From: Alteromonadaceae bacterium 2753L.S.0a.02
GTDB lineage: Bacteria; Pseudomonadota; Gammaproteobacteria; Pseudomonadales; Cellvibrionaceae
Direction: 5' to 3'
Length of the DNA: 64,000 nucleotides
Assembly: GCA_007827375.1 (NCBI GenBank)
Contig: VISH01000002.1
Coordinates: 4,324,527 to 4,388,526 of the forward strand
The position numbers and the translations under genes are program-made. The notes beneath the pieces were generated by a model that ran no database searches, had not been told where the DNA came from, and worked only from the letters and a program-made list of their open reading frames with translations. Shown here piece after piece: positions 9,021-17,949 of this stretch (within the stretch, counting starts at the first letter, position 1; each line of letters begins with the position of its first letter).

Positions 9021-9186
9021 TGCAGTTCCTCCGCATTTAATCCGCCCTACTCCACCGCGGCGGCAAAACAAAAAAAGTCGCTTGTTGCGAAAAACTATCA
9101 CATCCCATTGGATAGCTAAATGGAATCCTGTTGCGCCACGTAATTTTGGCGCACATATCTCTATATCTGGAAGTTAATTGATCGAC

Positions 9187-9215
9187 TTGGCAAGCGCCGG
9201 GCAGCTCGTTAGACT
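9187..9215 (+). promoter_or_regulatory. Sigma70-type promoter for the lemA-M48 operon
   Basis: TTGGCA at 9187-9192 and TAGACT at 9210-9215 are separated by exactly 17 bases and lie about 45 bases before the lemA start, which has GGAG as ribosome site. Both hexamers are near consensus. No other candidate as good was seen between the thiolase and lemA. Confidence 0.5.
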
Positions 9216-9260
9216 GGCCCCAATTATAATTATTCCACTCCATAACGGCAGGAGCCCTGC

Positions 9261-9857
9261 ATGTCCACTTCAACAATAATTTTTTTAGTCGTCGTTGTTT
9301 TTCTGATTTTTTATATCGCTGCGATATTTAACAAATTAGTAAGTTTAAAAAACCGTTATAAGAATGCCTTTGCGCAAATAGAAACACAACTCAAGCGTCG
9401 CTACGACCTGATACCAAATTTGGTCGAAACTGCAAAAGCGTATATGGCACATGAGCGTGAAACCCTGGAAGCCGTGATAAGCGCGCGCAACGCTGCGTTA
9501 AGCGGTTTAAAACACGCGTCTCAAAACCCAGGGAATGCCGGAGCGATGCAGGAACTTGCAGGTGCAGAGGGTGTGTTGGCTAACGCACTGGGAAGACTTA
9601 ACGTTGTTATGGAAGCCTATCCCGATCTGAAAGCGAGTAGCAATATGAGTCAGCTCAGTGAAGAACTCACCTCCACAGAAAATCGCGTGGCCTTCGCTCG
9701 ACAAGCTTTCAACGATGCGGTCACCGAATACAACACTTACAAGCAAAGTTTTCCACCGGTTGTATTCGCGGGGTCTTTTGGTCATCGCGAAGATGCTGAA
9801 TTATTGGAATTCGAAGACAGCGCTGAAATTCAGCAGGCTCCGAAAGTTTCCTTTTAA
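9261..9857 (+). CDS. lemA: LemA family membrane protein
   Basis: LemA-family protein of 198 residues: one N-terminal membrane helix (FLVVVVFLIFYIAAIFNKLV) followed by a cytoplasmic or periplasmic long helical bundle. The family signature KNRYKNAFAQIETQLKRRYDLIPNLVE is clear in outline, with EAYPDLKAS in the C-terminal half. LemA proteins are widespread but of uncertain function; in many bacteria, as here, the gene sits directly before an M48/HtpX-type membrane protease, suggesting joint work in membrane-protein quality control. The gap to the protease gene is 24 bases, so the two are likely one operon. Confidence 0.93.
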   Translation: MSTSTIIFLVVVVFLIFYIAAIFNKLVSLKNRYKNAFAQIETQLKRRYDLIPNLVETAKAYMAHERETLEAVISARNAALSGLKHASQNPGNAGAMQELAGAEGVLANALGRLNVVMEAYPDLKASSNMSQLSEELTSTENRVAFARQAFNDAVTEYNTYKQSFPPVVFAGSFGHREDAELLEFEDSAEIQQAPKVSF

Positions 9858-9881
9858 TTACTGCAGCAACACAGCCAAACC

Positions 9882-11822
9882 ATGAATTTTTTTAAACAAC
9901 AAGATGCTGCACGGCAGAAAACCGGTTTGCTGGTTGTACTGTTGGTGCTGGCAGTTATCAGTCTGGTTGCCGTAACCATATTGTGTGTCGCATTTTTTGT
10001 ATATTTTCTGCAAACACATTCAACCAGCGTTGGTGCGGTTCAAGCTCAATCATTAAGTTTCACTCAGCAGCTTTGGGCTATCGCGCAGTCAGAAATTGGC
10101 CTTTGGGTTCTTCTCGGCGTCAGCAGCGTTGTACTTGCCGGTACTCTTTTTAAATATGCGCAATTGAGCGGTGGCGGAAAAAGAGTGGCGGAAAGTTTGG
10201 GTGGGCGCCTTATTTACCCAGACACCCAAGATGCCAACGAGCGCAAGGTACTGAATGTGGTGGAGGAAATGGCCATCGCTTCGGGAAATCCGGTGCCGAA
10301 CGTCTATCTGATTGATGAGTCTGGCATTAATGCATTTGCGGCGGGTATGGCGAGAAACGACGCAGTGATTGGGGTAACGCGTGGTTGTATTGAATTATTA
10401 AACCGCGACGAACTGCAGGGTGTTATCGCCCATGAATTCAGCCACATACACAACGGTGATATGCGTCTTAATTTGCGTTTGGTGGCTCTGCTTCACGGGA
10501 TTTTGGTGATTGGGCTTATCGGTTATTTTCTGCTGCGCGGGTCTACCGGCTACCACGTGCGCTATAGTTCGTCGAACCGTTCCAAAGGGGATGGTGCCCG
10601 AATCGGTTTGGGCGTTGCGCTCGTGGCTATTGGTTATGGCGGCGTGTTTTTCGGTAACATTATAAAAGCAGCGGTAAGTCGACAACGTGAATTTCTCGCG
10701 GATTCTTCGGCGGTACAGTTCACACGAAACCCGCTGGGAATTGGCAACGCCCTAAAAAAAATTGGTGGCTTTGCCGTGGGAAGTGAAATTCATAACAAAC
10801 ATGCCGCAGAATACAGTCACATGTATTTCGGTCAGGGAATTCGCACTGCATTCGGTGGCTTAATGGCAACACACCCGCCTATTCATTTACGTATTAAGCG
10901 TATTTTTCCCAACTGGAACGGCAGTTACATCAACCCTGAAGAAACCACAGAAAAATCAGCGGTCGCCAGCGAAGCAGCGCAAGCGATGGTGTCGCAATTT
11001 AGCGCGACTCAGTCCACTCAAACGGCTAAGGATTTTACACAAACCACATTAAACAGCGTTGGTGCGCCTCAGCCAGAAAACCTTGTACAGGCGCAAACTA
11101 TTATTGCGCAAATACCGCAAACTTTGCGGGATGCTGCGCATCAACCGTTCAGTGCACGCGCGTTGATTTATGCATTGCTTCTCGACACGGATGCCGCCGT
11201 TTGCGAATTGCAATTAAGTCATCTGGAGGACAAAGCACACCCAGCAACCTTTAAAGTGATGCGGCAATTGTATCCGCAGGTGTTTGAACTGCCCCGTGAA
11301 TTGCATCTGCCACTCATTGAACTGAGTATTCCGTCGTTAAAGTTATTGTCTGCAACGCAATACCCGGTATTCAAACAAAACCTCGCAGCATTAATCCGGG
11401 CAGATAAGAAGGTAAATATTTTTGAATGGTGTGTTTACCGCATTATTGTACACAACTGCGAACAGCGCGAAATTAAAGGGACGCGTACATTGAGTTCACT
11501 GGCGGATGAAGTGAGTGTATTGTTTAGCCTGGTGGTAAATGCGGGAAAAAGTCAGTCTCCAGGCGGCGCGTTCCAAAAAGGGATTGAAACGCTGAGTTTG
11601 CGAAAAGTTTCTTTCAAATTGAGTGAGGAATTTTCGTTTAAAACAATAGATAACGCACTGTTAGCTTTAAGTGAGTTAAAACTATTGGAAAAACCAAAAT
11701 TACTGAAAGCGTTAGCGGCGCTGATTACCGCTGACGGTGTGATTACCAGTACTGAAGCGGAACTCTTCAGGGCCGTGGCAGATACTCTGGACTGCCCTGT
11801 ACCACCGCTTCAGGTGGCATAA
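9882..11822 (+). CDS. M48 family membrane metalloprotease with C-terminal TerB-like domain
   Basis: HtpX/M48-type zinc protease of 646 residues. Two N-terminal membrane segments (about residues 15-43 and 72-90) precede the catalytic domain. HEFSH at about 184-188 supplies two zinc-binding His and the catalytic Glu, and REFLADSSAV about 80 residues later supplies the third zinc ligand. Further membrane segments lie between them. After about residue 340 there is a long extension absent from plain HtpX. Its last part (LIRADKKVNIFEWCVYR and LAALITADGVITSTEAELF) resembles the acidic paired helices of TerB-like/tellurite-resistance domains. Pairing with lemA is common. Likely function is degradation of damaged membrane proteins; the extension may sense metal or a partner (inference). 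Confidence 0.88.
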   Translation: MNFFKQQDAARQKTGLLVVLLVLAVISLVAVTILCVAFFVYFLQTHSTSVGAVQAQSLSFTQQLWAIAQSEIGLWVLLGVSSVVLAGTLFKYAQLSGGGKRVAESLGGRLIYPDTQDANERKVLNVVEEMAIASGNPVPNVYLIDESGINAFAAGMARNDAVIGVTRGCIELLNRDELQGVIAHEFSHIHNGDMRLNLRLVALLHGILVIGLIGYFLLRGSTGYHVRYSSSNRSKGDGARIGLGVALVAIGYGGVFFGNIIKAAVSRQREFLADSSAVQFTRNPLGIGNALKKIGGFAVGSEIHNKHAAEYSHMYFGQGIRTAFGGLMATHPPIHLRIKRIFPNWNGSYINPEETTEKSAVASEAAQAMVSQFSATQSTQTAKDFTQTTLNSVGAPQPENLVQAQTIIAQIPQTLRDAAHQPFSARALIYALLLDTDAAVCELQLSHLEDKAHPATFKVMRQLYPQVFELPRELHLPLIELSIPSLKLLSATQYPVFKQNLAALIRADKKVNIFEWCVYRIIVHNCEQREIKGTRTLSSLADEVSVLFSLVVNAGKSQSPGGAFQKGIETLSLRKVSFKLSEEFSFKTIDNALLALSELKLLEKPKLLKALAALITADGVITSTEAELFRAVADTLDCPVPPLQVA

Positions 11823-11887
11823 GCTGAAAATGCTCCGCTGACCAAGCCTGCGATAACGGCTAAGTTAACGTACACTCCAAGTGGTAT

Positions 11888-12430
11888 TCAACCAACGTGA
11901 GACGCTGAATTAACCGGTGCTTCCACCAAGCGCCTGGACTCCACAAAGGTTTGCTGAATAATCAATGCGTCTGAGCTGGCACGATGGCGCAGCACGCCCA
12001 GGTTGCGTTGTACGCGAATTTTAGTGTCGTCCCACACGCTGAGCTGCTCTTCAGTGGCTATCGACTCAATCGGGCTGAGTTTAAAAGTCGGTGCCATTGC
12101 CGCTGCGTGGTAGAGCCGAATCAGCCAGCCGTTGTCGTGCGTCCAGGCATCACTGTATACCGTGGAGCCTTTCAGCAATTCGTTGAGGTCATGGCACACA
12201 TCGGCAACGTCTTTGCCAAACTGCACCAGGCTGGTTCGCGATATCTGATGGATACGGGATGCTTCATTACTCCAATGCACCCAATCTCGCTGGGGTCGGA
12301 TGAGTGTGCAGTAACGCTGACCAGATGTCGCTACCACACCAACTTCGATGGGGTAACTCTCACCACCGAATCCCGAGGCTTCGAAATCCAGTATCGTTGG
12401 AAAATTAAATTGATTATTGCTATTTATCAT
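11888..12430 (-). CDS. DEDDh-type 3'-5' exonuclease (DnaQ-like fold)
   Basis: Stand-alone exonuclease-fold protein of 180 residues. The first acidic motif is ILDFEASGF (D and E metal ligands), the second lies in the DAWTHDNGWL region, and HRASSDA gives the DEDDh general-base His and last Asp. Such small DnaQ-like proteins remove nucleotides from the 3' end of DNA or RNA; the target here is unknown. It is transcribed against the M48 protease gene with 65 bases between the stops and lies downstream of the Yip1-like gene, separated from it by a terminator. Confidence 0.8.
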   Translation of the reverse strand: MINSNNQFNFPTILDFEASGFGGESYPIEVGVVATSGQRYCTLIRPQRDWVHWSNEASRIHQISRTSLVQFGKDVADVCHDLNELLKGSTVYSDAWTHDNGWLIRLYHAAAMAPTFKLSPIESIATEEQLSVWDDTKIRVQRNLGVLRHRASSDALIIQQTFVESRRLVEAPVNSASHVG

Positions 12431-12465
12431 TGTTATTTAGCCTGTTCAATAATCCTCTCATCAAT

Positions 12466-12493
12466 AAAAAACGGCGCATAATGCGCCGTTTTC
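12466..12493 (-). terminator. Intrinsic terminator after the Yip1-like gene
   Basis: On the minus strand AAAACGGCGCAT and ATGCGCCGTTTT form a perfect stem with almost no loop, ending in a run of six T. It lies about 30 bases past the stop of the 12523 gene. Confidence 0.8.
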
Positions 12494-12522
12494 CACAGTA
12501 TAGAACACTTCGGCGCGTGTGT

Positions 12523-13140
12523 TTAATCGATATATACTGGCCCGATTCCCATGCCCCACATCAGTACAGTGGCAATCATCGCGGTAACCATTAACACCAA
12601 GCCTACCGTTACCACAGAAGACGCGTACATAAATGCACGCTCTCGGTTGATGTTCATAATAATGGGCAAGCCTTCGAAAATAAGGTACACCGCGTAGGCC
12701 CCTGCGGCCGCCATGGCGAGTGCATTCAACCAAATCGAAGGAACAACAAGAAAGATGCCGGACAGGAACAAGGGCGTGGTCACGCACACTGCGAGCGCCG
12801 TACCCGCGTGATGGCGGCGCTCTTCGGTTTCCTGCACACCGTAAGTGCGCGACATCCAGTTAATAAATTCACCGAGTACAAACACGCCGGCCAGAAGTGC
12901 AACATAAGTTAAAGCACACAACGACAGCGCGGAATTCACTGAGAGTTTAATCGGGTCTGCATCGCCAACACTCCAACCCACTTGAGTTACGCCGTAGAAT
13001 GACGCCAATGCAGGTATCAAAGCCAAAAAGGGCACGTGACTGAGAAAAACTTGTTTGAACGAACTCTTGTCGTCTCTAACGCTAACCCATTCAGCGGAAG
13101 GATTTGTCATGATTCCAATGGTGTGTTGTAACAAAGCCAT
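12523..13140 (-). CDS. Yip1 family inner-membrane protein
   Basis: A 205-residue polytopic membrane protein with about five hydrophobic segments (LALIPALASFYGV, ALTYVALLAGVFVLG, TPLFLSGIFLVVP, LNALAMAAAGAYAVYLIF, SSVVTVGLVLMVTAMIATVLMW). Pattern and length match the bacterial Yip1/DUF1282 group, which has no settled function in bacteria. The ATG at 13140 has a strong GGAGGAG site five bases before it. It is monocistronic as far as can be seen, with its own terminator. Confidence 0.75.
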   Translation of the reverse strand: MALLQHTIGIMTNPSAEWVSVRDDKSSFKQVFLSHVPFLALIPALASFYGVTQVGWSVGDADPIKLSVNSALSLCALTYVALLAGVFVLGEFINWMSRTYGVQETEERRHHAGTALAVCVTTPLFLSGIFLVVPSIWLNALAMAAAGAYAVYLIFEGLPIIMNINRERAFMYASSVVTVGLVLMVTAMIATVLMWGMGIGPVYID

Positions 13141-13345
13141 TCAAGCTCCTCCTGATTATAATTTTTAAAACCCATAAAGGTTATACGACGGGCGATATAA
13201 CCAAAGACACAATTAATTGTATGGGATCGCGCGTCGGAGGGAAGCAGGAAAAATCCAGCGATTAAGAATTATTCGCTATATAAAAATGACCGTTTTTTGA
13301 CACAGGTCATAAGAATTTAAGATTGGGTAGATATGCGCAAATGTG

Positions 13346-13744
13346 TTACTTGACTACCCGTAGGCTAGGCCGCTTCTGATCGCCAGAGCCATTGTCGTCG
13401 GGGGATGTGGGTTCCGGCTCCGGAGGGTTCTCTGCCTCGAACATCATGCCCTGGCCGTTCTCGCGTGCGTAAATACCGAGTACCGCGTGGCAGGGAACGT
13501 AAATATCTGTAGGAATGCCACCAAAACGCGCATTGAAAGCGATGGCTTTATTGCCCAATTCCAGACTGGCCACAGCGCGTGGTGCGATGTTCAATACAAT
13601 CTGCCCCTCTTTGTTCACATATTTCTGAGGCACTTCCACACCACCGGCAAGCGCGTTAACCACGATGTGCGGCGTGAAATCGTTATCCACGATCCACTCA
13701 TAGAGCGCGCGAATTAAATAGGGGCGGCTGGAAGTCATCGCCAT
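13346..13744 (-). CDS. sspB: ClpXP protease specificity-enhancing factor SspB
   Basis: SspB is a dimeric adaptor that binds the SsrA tag and hands tagged proteins to ClpXP. The 132-residue product has the conserved substrate-binding domain (RPYLIRALYEWIVDNDFTPH, VLNIAPRAV, FNARFGG, VLGIYARENGQGM). It is followed by a Pro/Glu/Asp-rich flexible linker and a C-terminal RPSLRVVK tail that matches the ClpX-docking XB motif. It lies 42 bases after sspA, the usual order. A second in-frame ATG two codons in could be the real start. Confidence 0.96.
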   Translation of the reverse strand: MAMTSSRPYLIRALYEWIVDNDFTPHIVVNALAGGVEVPQKYVNKEGQIVLNIAPRAVASLELGNKAIAFNARFGGIPTDIYVPCHAVLGIYARENGQGMMFEAENPPEPEPTSPDDNGSGDQKRPSLRVVK

Positions 13745-13786
13745 TGGCGTAGGTCTCTCGTTTTGTGCGTCGTATAAGGAGGTGGA

Positions 13787-14428
13787 TCAACCCAGTTCGG
13801 GACGCATTTCGCGCTCGGCTTCGGTGAGGCTTTCCTGAAACGACTCACGGCTGAACATTCGCTCCATGTACTCTAACAGCGGAGCGACTTGTCGTGTTTT
13901 GGGCAATTGTACACCGTAGTGTTCCAGTCGCCACAAAATGGGCGCAAGGCAACAATCTACCAGCGTGAACTCCTCACTCATAAAGTAGGGCATTTCGCCA
14001 AAAATGGGCGCAATCGATACCAAGCTGTCTTTCAGCTCTTTCGACGCGTTGGCAATTGCCTCTTTGCTGGCAGACGATTTTAGGACATCTACCAGGGGGC
14101 ACCAGTCGTTTTCAATACGGTATATAAACTGGCGGCTCTCGGCCCGCGCCACCGGATACACCGGCAGCAAAGGCGGGTGAGGGAAACGCTCATCGAGATA
14201 TTCCATCATTACCCGCGTTTCATACAGGGTCAGCTCCCTATCAACCAGGGTTGGTAGGGAGTTGTAGGGATTGATCTCGCTAAGCTCGGCAGGGATATCT
14301 GTGGGCTCCACTTCAACCACATCCACCGTTACCCCCTTTTCAGCCAGCACAATCCGTACCCGATGACTGTAATGATCATGACTGTCTGAAAAGTAGGTCA
14401 TCGATGAGCGTTTGGTTACCACTCCCAT
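13787..14428 (-). CDS. sspA: Stringent starvation protein SspA
   Basis: SspA is a glutathione-S-transferase-fold protein that binds RNA polymerase with sigma70 and regulates stationary-phase and acid-stress genes. The 213-residue product has an N-terminal thioredoxin-like domain (MTYFSDSHDHYSHRVRIVLAEKG, in outline) with NPYNSLPTLVDRELTLYE. It has the helical C-terminal domain with FMSEEFTLVDCCLAPILWRL. Start ATG 14428 has GGGGAT upstream. It follows the bc1 operon on the same strand by 56 bases; the order petABC-sspA-sspB is that of Pseudomonas. Confidence 0.96.
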   Translation of the reverse strand: MGVVTKRSSMTYFSDSHDHYSHRVRIVLAEKGVTVDVVEVEPTDIPAELSEINPYNSLPTLVDRELTLYETRVMMEYLDERFPHPPLLPVYPVARAESRQFIYRIENDWCPLVDVLKSSASKEAIANASKELKDSLVSIAPIFGEMPYFMSEEFTLVDCCLAPILWRLEHYGVQLPKTRQVAPLLEYMERMFSRESFQESLTEAEREMRPELG

Positions 14429-14484
14429 TGTTTATCCCCGAATATATAAAGCCAATAATACTTTGATTTAACTAACCTAGATGA

Positions 14485-16536
14485 TCAGTGTACATCTTTC
14501 CAATATTCACGGTTAAGTAACCAGGTGAATATCAACAATACGCCGAGGAATAGGAATACATAGATACCGATACGAGGACGCTTTTCAGCCACAGGCTCTG
14601 ACAGATAGGTCATGAAATTGACCAGATCAAAAACTGCCTCGTCGAACTCTTCCGAACTCATAGACCCTTTAACGTTGCCAACCTTGAGGCTACCGCAAGG
14701 AGCCAGCTCCGCCTCACCAAGCGCGTTACGCACCACGTGACCATGGGCATCGCGATGCTCCCCGGGAGCACACTCCGGCAAGCCCTGCAGTTCCATCAAC
14801 ACATGGGGCATACCCACACTGGCAAATACCTTGTTGTTGACGCCGGTTGGGCGAGAGTCATCTTTGTAGAAATTGCGCAAAAAGGTATGCACCCACTCTG
14901 GTGAACGGGCACGGGTCACCAAGGTAAGGTCGGGCGGCGTAGCACCCAACCACTTTTTGGATTTGGCGGGAGCCATGGCGATGGTCATCAGTTCACCAAT
15001 CTTCTGGTCGCTGAACACCATATTTTCGAGCATTAAATCTGACGGAATATCGAGGTCTTCCGCGACGCGCTCGTAACGGGAATATCCCGCGGAATGGCAG
15101 CCCATGCAGTAGTTCACAAAATATTTTGCGCCGCGCTGCAATGAAGCCTTATCGCCGAGCTCGGGTTCAAAATGGTCACAGGGAACTGCGCCACATTCAC
15201 CACCGGTAGAGCCCACCGCTTTTAGCGGTACGAAGACCAGTATCAGGAAAAGTACCAAGCCACCGAGCACCAAAATTAATGGCAGGCCTTTCTTTTGCAC
15301 CCGCTCGGGCTCGGGTAGGGTTTTCTCCATTTTGGTCCAGAATGGCAAGCCGATGAAATACAGGAAGTACAACACTGTACATATCTGGGCCAATGCAGTG
15401 CGTGAGGGCGAAGGCGCTTTGAGGCCGAGATAACCGAGAACCACAAAAGTCGCAGCAAACACGATAAGTGCAACACGACTAAAGGTACCTTTGTAGCGCA
15501 CCGATTTAACAGGGCTGCGATCTAACCAAGGCAGGAAGAACAGCACCACAATGGCCAGCGCCATCGCAATAAAGCCCAGGAATTTCGATGTGAACACACC
15601 GCCAAGATCGAAGGTAACTGCACGCAAGATGGCGTAGAACGGCGTGAAATACCAAACAGGTGCAATATGCTCGGGTGTTTTCAGTGAATTTGCCTGTTCG
15701 AAGTTGGCGTGCTCCAGGAAATAACCATTCAATTCCGGCGCAAAGAAAATCACACCACAGAATGCGAACAGGAATACCGTGATCCCCACCAAGTCGTGCA
15801 CGGTGTAATACGGATGGAAAGGTACGCCATCAACAGGAATGCCATTGGCGTCTTTGTTTTTCTTGATTTCAACACCGTCGGGGTTATTGGAGCCAACCTC
15901 GTGCAAGGCCAACAAGTGCAACACGACTAAGGCCAGCAACACGATAGGCACAGCAACAACATGAAGTGCAAAGAAGCGGTTCAGGGTAGCACCGGAAATA
16001 AGGTAGTCACCGCGTATCCACTGTACCAGGTCTTCACCGACATAGGGAATCGCGCCGAACAGGTTAACAATTACCTGGGCACCCCAGTATGACATCTGTC
16101 CCCAGGGCAATACATAACCGAGGAAGGCTTCTGCCATAAGCGCAACGTAGATCACCATACCAAAGATCCACACCAGTTCGCGCGGGTTACGGTATGAGCC
16201 ATACATCAGGCCACGAAACATGTGCAGATACACCACCAGGAAAAACGCCGAAGCGCCGGTGGAATGCATGTAGCGGATGATCCAGCCGTAGGGCACGTCC
16301 CGCATGATGTACTCAACCGATGCGAACGCCTGTTCAGCGGTGGGCACGTAATTCATGGTGAGCCATACGCCGGTAAGAAGTTGGTTAACCAACACCAACA
16401 GCGAGATCACCCCGAAGAAATACCAAAAGTTGAAATTCTTGGGCGCGTAATATTTGCCCATGTGAGTATCCCACGCACGTTGCACGGGAAGGCGAGCGTC
16501 TATCCAGTTCCACAATCCAGTCAGCCAGTTAATCAT
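14485..16536 (-). CDS. Fused cytochrome b / cytochrome c1 of the bc1 complex
   Basis: One 683-residue frame carries both redox subunits of quinol:cytochrome c reductase. Residues about 1-415 are cytochrome b: eight or so membrane helices, the haem-ligating His pairs in the RYMHSTGASAFF and FFALHVVAVP regions, and the Qo-site-type motif (PEHIAPVWYF). Residues about 430-455 are a hydrophobic stretch resembling a signal peptide (LPLILVLGGLVLFLILVFV). Then comes cytochrome c1 with one CMGCH haem site at about 477-481, the axial Met region (VGMPHVLMELQG), and a C-terminal anchor (YVFLFLGVLLIFTWLL). Start ATG 16536 has GGAGG ten bases upstream. In Pseudomonas the two are separate genes; the Bradyrhizobium fbcH gene is the known fused precedent, cut after translation. 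No stop or frameshift separates the halves here. Confidence 0.95.
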   Translation of the reverse strand: MINWLTGLWNWIDARLPVQRAWDTHMGKYYAPKNFNFWYFFGVISLLVLVNQLLTGVWLTMNYVPTAEQAFASVEYIMRDVPYGWIIRYMHSTGASAFFLVVYLHMFRGLMYGSYRNPRELVWIFGMVIYVALMAEAFLGYVLPWGQMSYWGAQVIVNLFGAIPYVGEDLVQWIRGDYLISGATLNRFFALHVVAVPIVLLALVVLHLLALHEVGSNNPDGVEIKKNKDANGIPVDGVPFHPYYTVHDLVGITVFLFAFCGVIFFAPELNGYFLEHANFEQANSLKTPEHIAPVWYFTPFYAILRAVTFDLGGVFTSKFLGFIAMALAIVVLFFLPWLDRSPVKSVRYKGTFSRVALIVFAATFVVLGYLGLKAPSPSRTALAQICTVLYFLYFIGLPFWTKMEKTLPEPERVQKKGLPLILVLGGLVLFLILVFVPLKAVGSTGGECGAVPCDHFEPELGDKASLQRGAKYFVNYCMGCHSAGYSRYERVAEDLDIPSDLMLENMVFSDQKIGELMTIAMAPAKSKKWLGATPPDLTLVTRARSPEWVHTFLRNFYKDDSRPTGVNNKVFASVGMPHVLMELQGLPECAPGEHRDAHGHVVRNALGEAELAPCGSLKVGNVKGSMSSEEFDEAVFDLVNFMTYLSEPVAEKRPRIGIYVFLFLGVLLIFTWLLNREYWKDVH

Positions 16537-16540
16537 TGTT

Positions 16541-17140
16541 TTATGCCTCCTGACCTTCGCCAATGAGCAACATGTCGTCACTCAAAAACTGATAGGGTGG
16601 AATCTCCAGGTTGATTGGCGCGGGAACGCCCTCCAGTACACGGCCAGCAAGATCGAACTTGGAACCGTGACAACGACAGAAAAAGCCGCCCAACCACGCT
16701 TCGCCGCCCAAATCTTCAGCGCCCACATCAGGGCGATACGTAGGTGCGCAGCCTAGATGGGTACACAAGCCCAAAATCACCGCCACCGGCTCATGGCCTT
16801 CGATGGAACGGGTGCGATTTTTTACGTAATCGGGCTGTGTTGATTTGTCTGAGTTGGGATCGCGCAAACGGGGTTCAATTTCGGCGAGGGTGGCCAAGGC
16901 TTCCGGGGTGCGACGCAAAACATAGACCGGCTTACCGCGCCACTCAACAGTAATCATCTGCCCGGGTTCAAGTTTTGAAATGTTTACTTCAACGGGTGCT
17001 CCAGCGGCCTTTGCTTTGGCACTGGGGTTCCACGATCCGACAAAAGGAACAGCGGCACCGACTACGCCGGCTGCGCCCACAACGGAGGTTAGTGCAGTGA
17101 GAACCCTGCGACGCCCCTCATTAACTCCGTCATTGCTCAT
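16541..17140 (-). CDS. petA: Rieske iron-sulfur subunit of the bc1 complex
   Basis: Ubiquinol-cytochrome c reductase Rieske protein, about 199 residues. I prefer ATG 17140 over 17149 because GGGAG lies nine bases before it. A twin-arginine leader (NEGRRRVLTALTSVVGAAG) both targets and anchors the protein, as is usual for bacterial Rieske proteins exported folded by Tat. The [2Fe-2S] ligands are in GLCTHLGCAP and FFCRCHGSKFD; APINLEIPPY follows. It is the first gene of the bc1 operon, four bases before the fused cytochrome gene. It transfers electrons from quinol at the Qo site to cytochrome c1. Confidence 0.97.
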   Translation of the reverse strand: MSNDGVNEGRRRVLTALTSVVGAAGVVGAAVPFVGSWNPSAKAKAAGAPVEVNISKLEPGQMITVEWRGKPVYVLRRTPEALATLAEIEPRLRDPNSDKSTQPDYVKNRTRSIEGHEPVAVILGLCTHLGCAPTYRPDVGAEDLGGEAWLGGFFCRCHGSKFDLAGRVLEGVPAPINLEIPPYQFLSDDMLLIGEGQEA

Positions 17141-17485
17141 GACGTTCATCTCCCATTTTCGGCTTTATCGGCCTGTCACGTTGATTTATATAAACTTGTC
17201 GAACTCACCATGGCACGAGGCAACGCCGGCATCAGCTCGAAGCTGAACCTATAGCGTCGGAGTTTCTGAAAAGCTGGCAATTATAATAATTTGGAGACCC
17301 ACATTTAGTGTCCGCAACCAAACGCGGTTAGCTCTTGTATTGCTCAATGCTGACGGGATGCCAAGCCCGAGATTCCGGCTTAATGGCATTTTAAACAGCG
17401 CCCCCATAAAAAGTGGCGTTATGGTAAAGAAATTCGCCCAATGTGACAAGGCACCCGGGCCGCGGAAGCGGCGCGCAATACATGC
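17141..17485. other. petA leader and spacer, no gene seen
   Basis: About 345 bases lie between the petA start and the rpsI terminator. The stretch presumably holds the bc1 operon promoter, but no pair of hexamers stands out. Frames on either strand are short and lack codon features of a real gene. Confidence 0.5.
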
Positions 17486-17516
17486 AAAAACGCCCGATCC
17501 ATGCGGGCTCGGGCGT
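17486..17516 (-). terminator. Intrinsic terminator of the rplM-rpsI operon
   Basis: On the minus strand ACGCCCGA and TCGGGCGT form an eight-base stem around an 11-base loop, followed by TTTTTGC. It lies 25-55 bases past the rpsI stop. Confidence 0.85.
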
Positions 17517-17540
17517 CTTGTGTCGATGCAGAATGCCAGC

Positions 17541-17933
17541 TTAACGCTTGGAGAATTGTGGCTTCTTACGGGCTTTTCTGAGGCCAACTTTCTTACGTTC
17601 GACCTCACGAGCATCACGAGTCACGTAGCCTGCGGAACGCAGTGTGCCACGCAGCGCTTCATCGTAAGCCATTAATGCGCGTGTCAAACCGTGACGAATA
17701 GCACCGGCCTGACCAAAACTACCGCCGCCTTTAACAGTTGCGTTGATATCGAATTTATCGACGTTATCAGTCGCTTCGAGAGGCTGACGCACGATCATGC
17801 GCGCCACTTCGCGACCAAAGTACTCGTCGAGCGGGCGGTTGTTAACCGTAATGGTGCCGGTACCCGAAGAAATAAAAACTCGCGCTGTGGCGGTTTTGCG
17901 TCGGCCCGTACCGTAGTATTGTTCTGCTGCCAT
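17541..17933 (-). CDS. rpsI: 30S ribosomal protein S9
   Basis: S9 is a component of the head of the 30S subunit; its C-terminal tail reaches the P-site tRNA. The 130-residue product starts YYGTGRRKTATARVF, has VKGGGSFGQAGAIRHGLTRAL in outline, and ends in the basic tail KKPQFSKR that is diagnostic for S9. It lies 16 bases after rplM, the universal rplM-rpsI pair, and a terminator follows. Confidence 0.99.
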   Translation of the reverse strand: MAAEQYYGTGRRKTATARVFISSGTGTITVNNRPLDEYFGREVARMIVRQPLEATDNVDKFDINATVKGGGSFGQAGAIRHGLTRALMAYDEALRGTLRSAGYVTRDAREVERKKVGLRKARKKPQFSKR

Positions 17934-17949
17934 GTTGGGCTCCTAGTTC

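Noticed and set aside
8674..9177. 167-codon plus-strand frame across the thiolase start
   Set aside because: Antisense to a certain thiolase gene, with no independent support.
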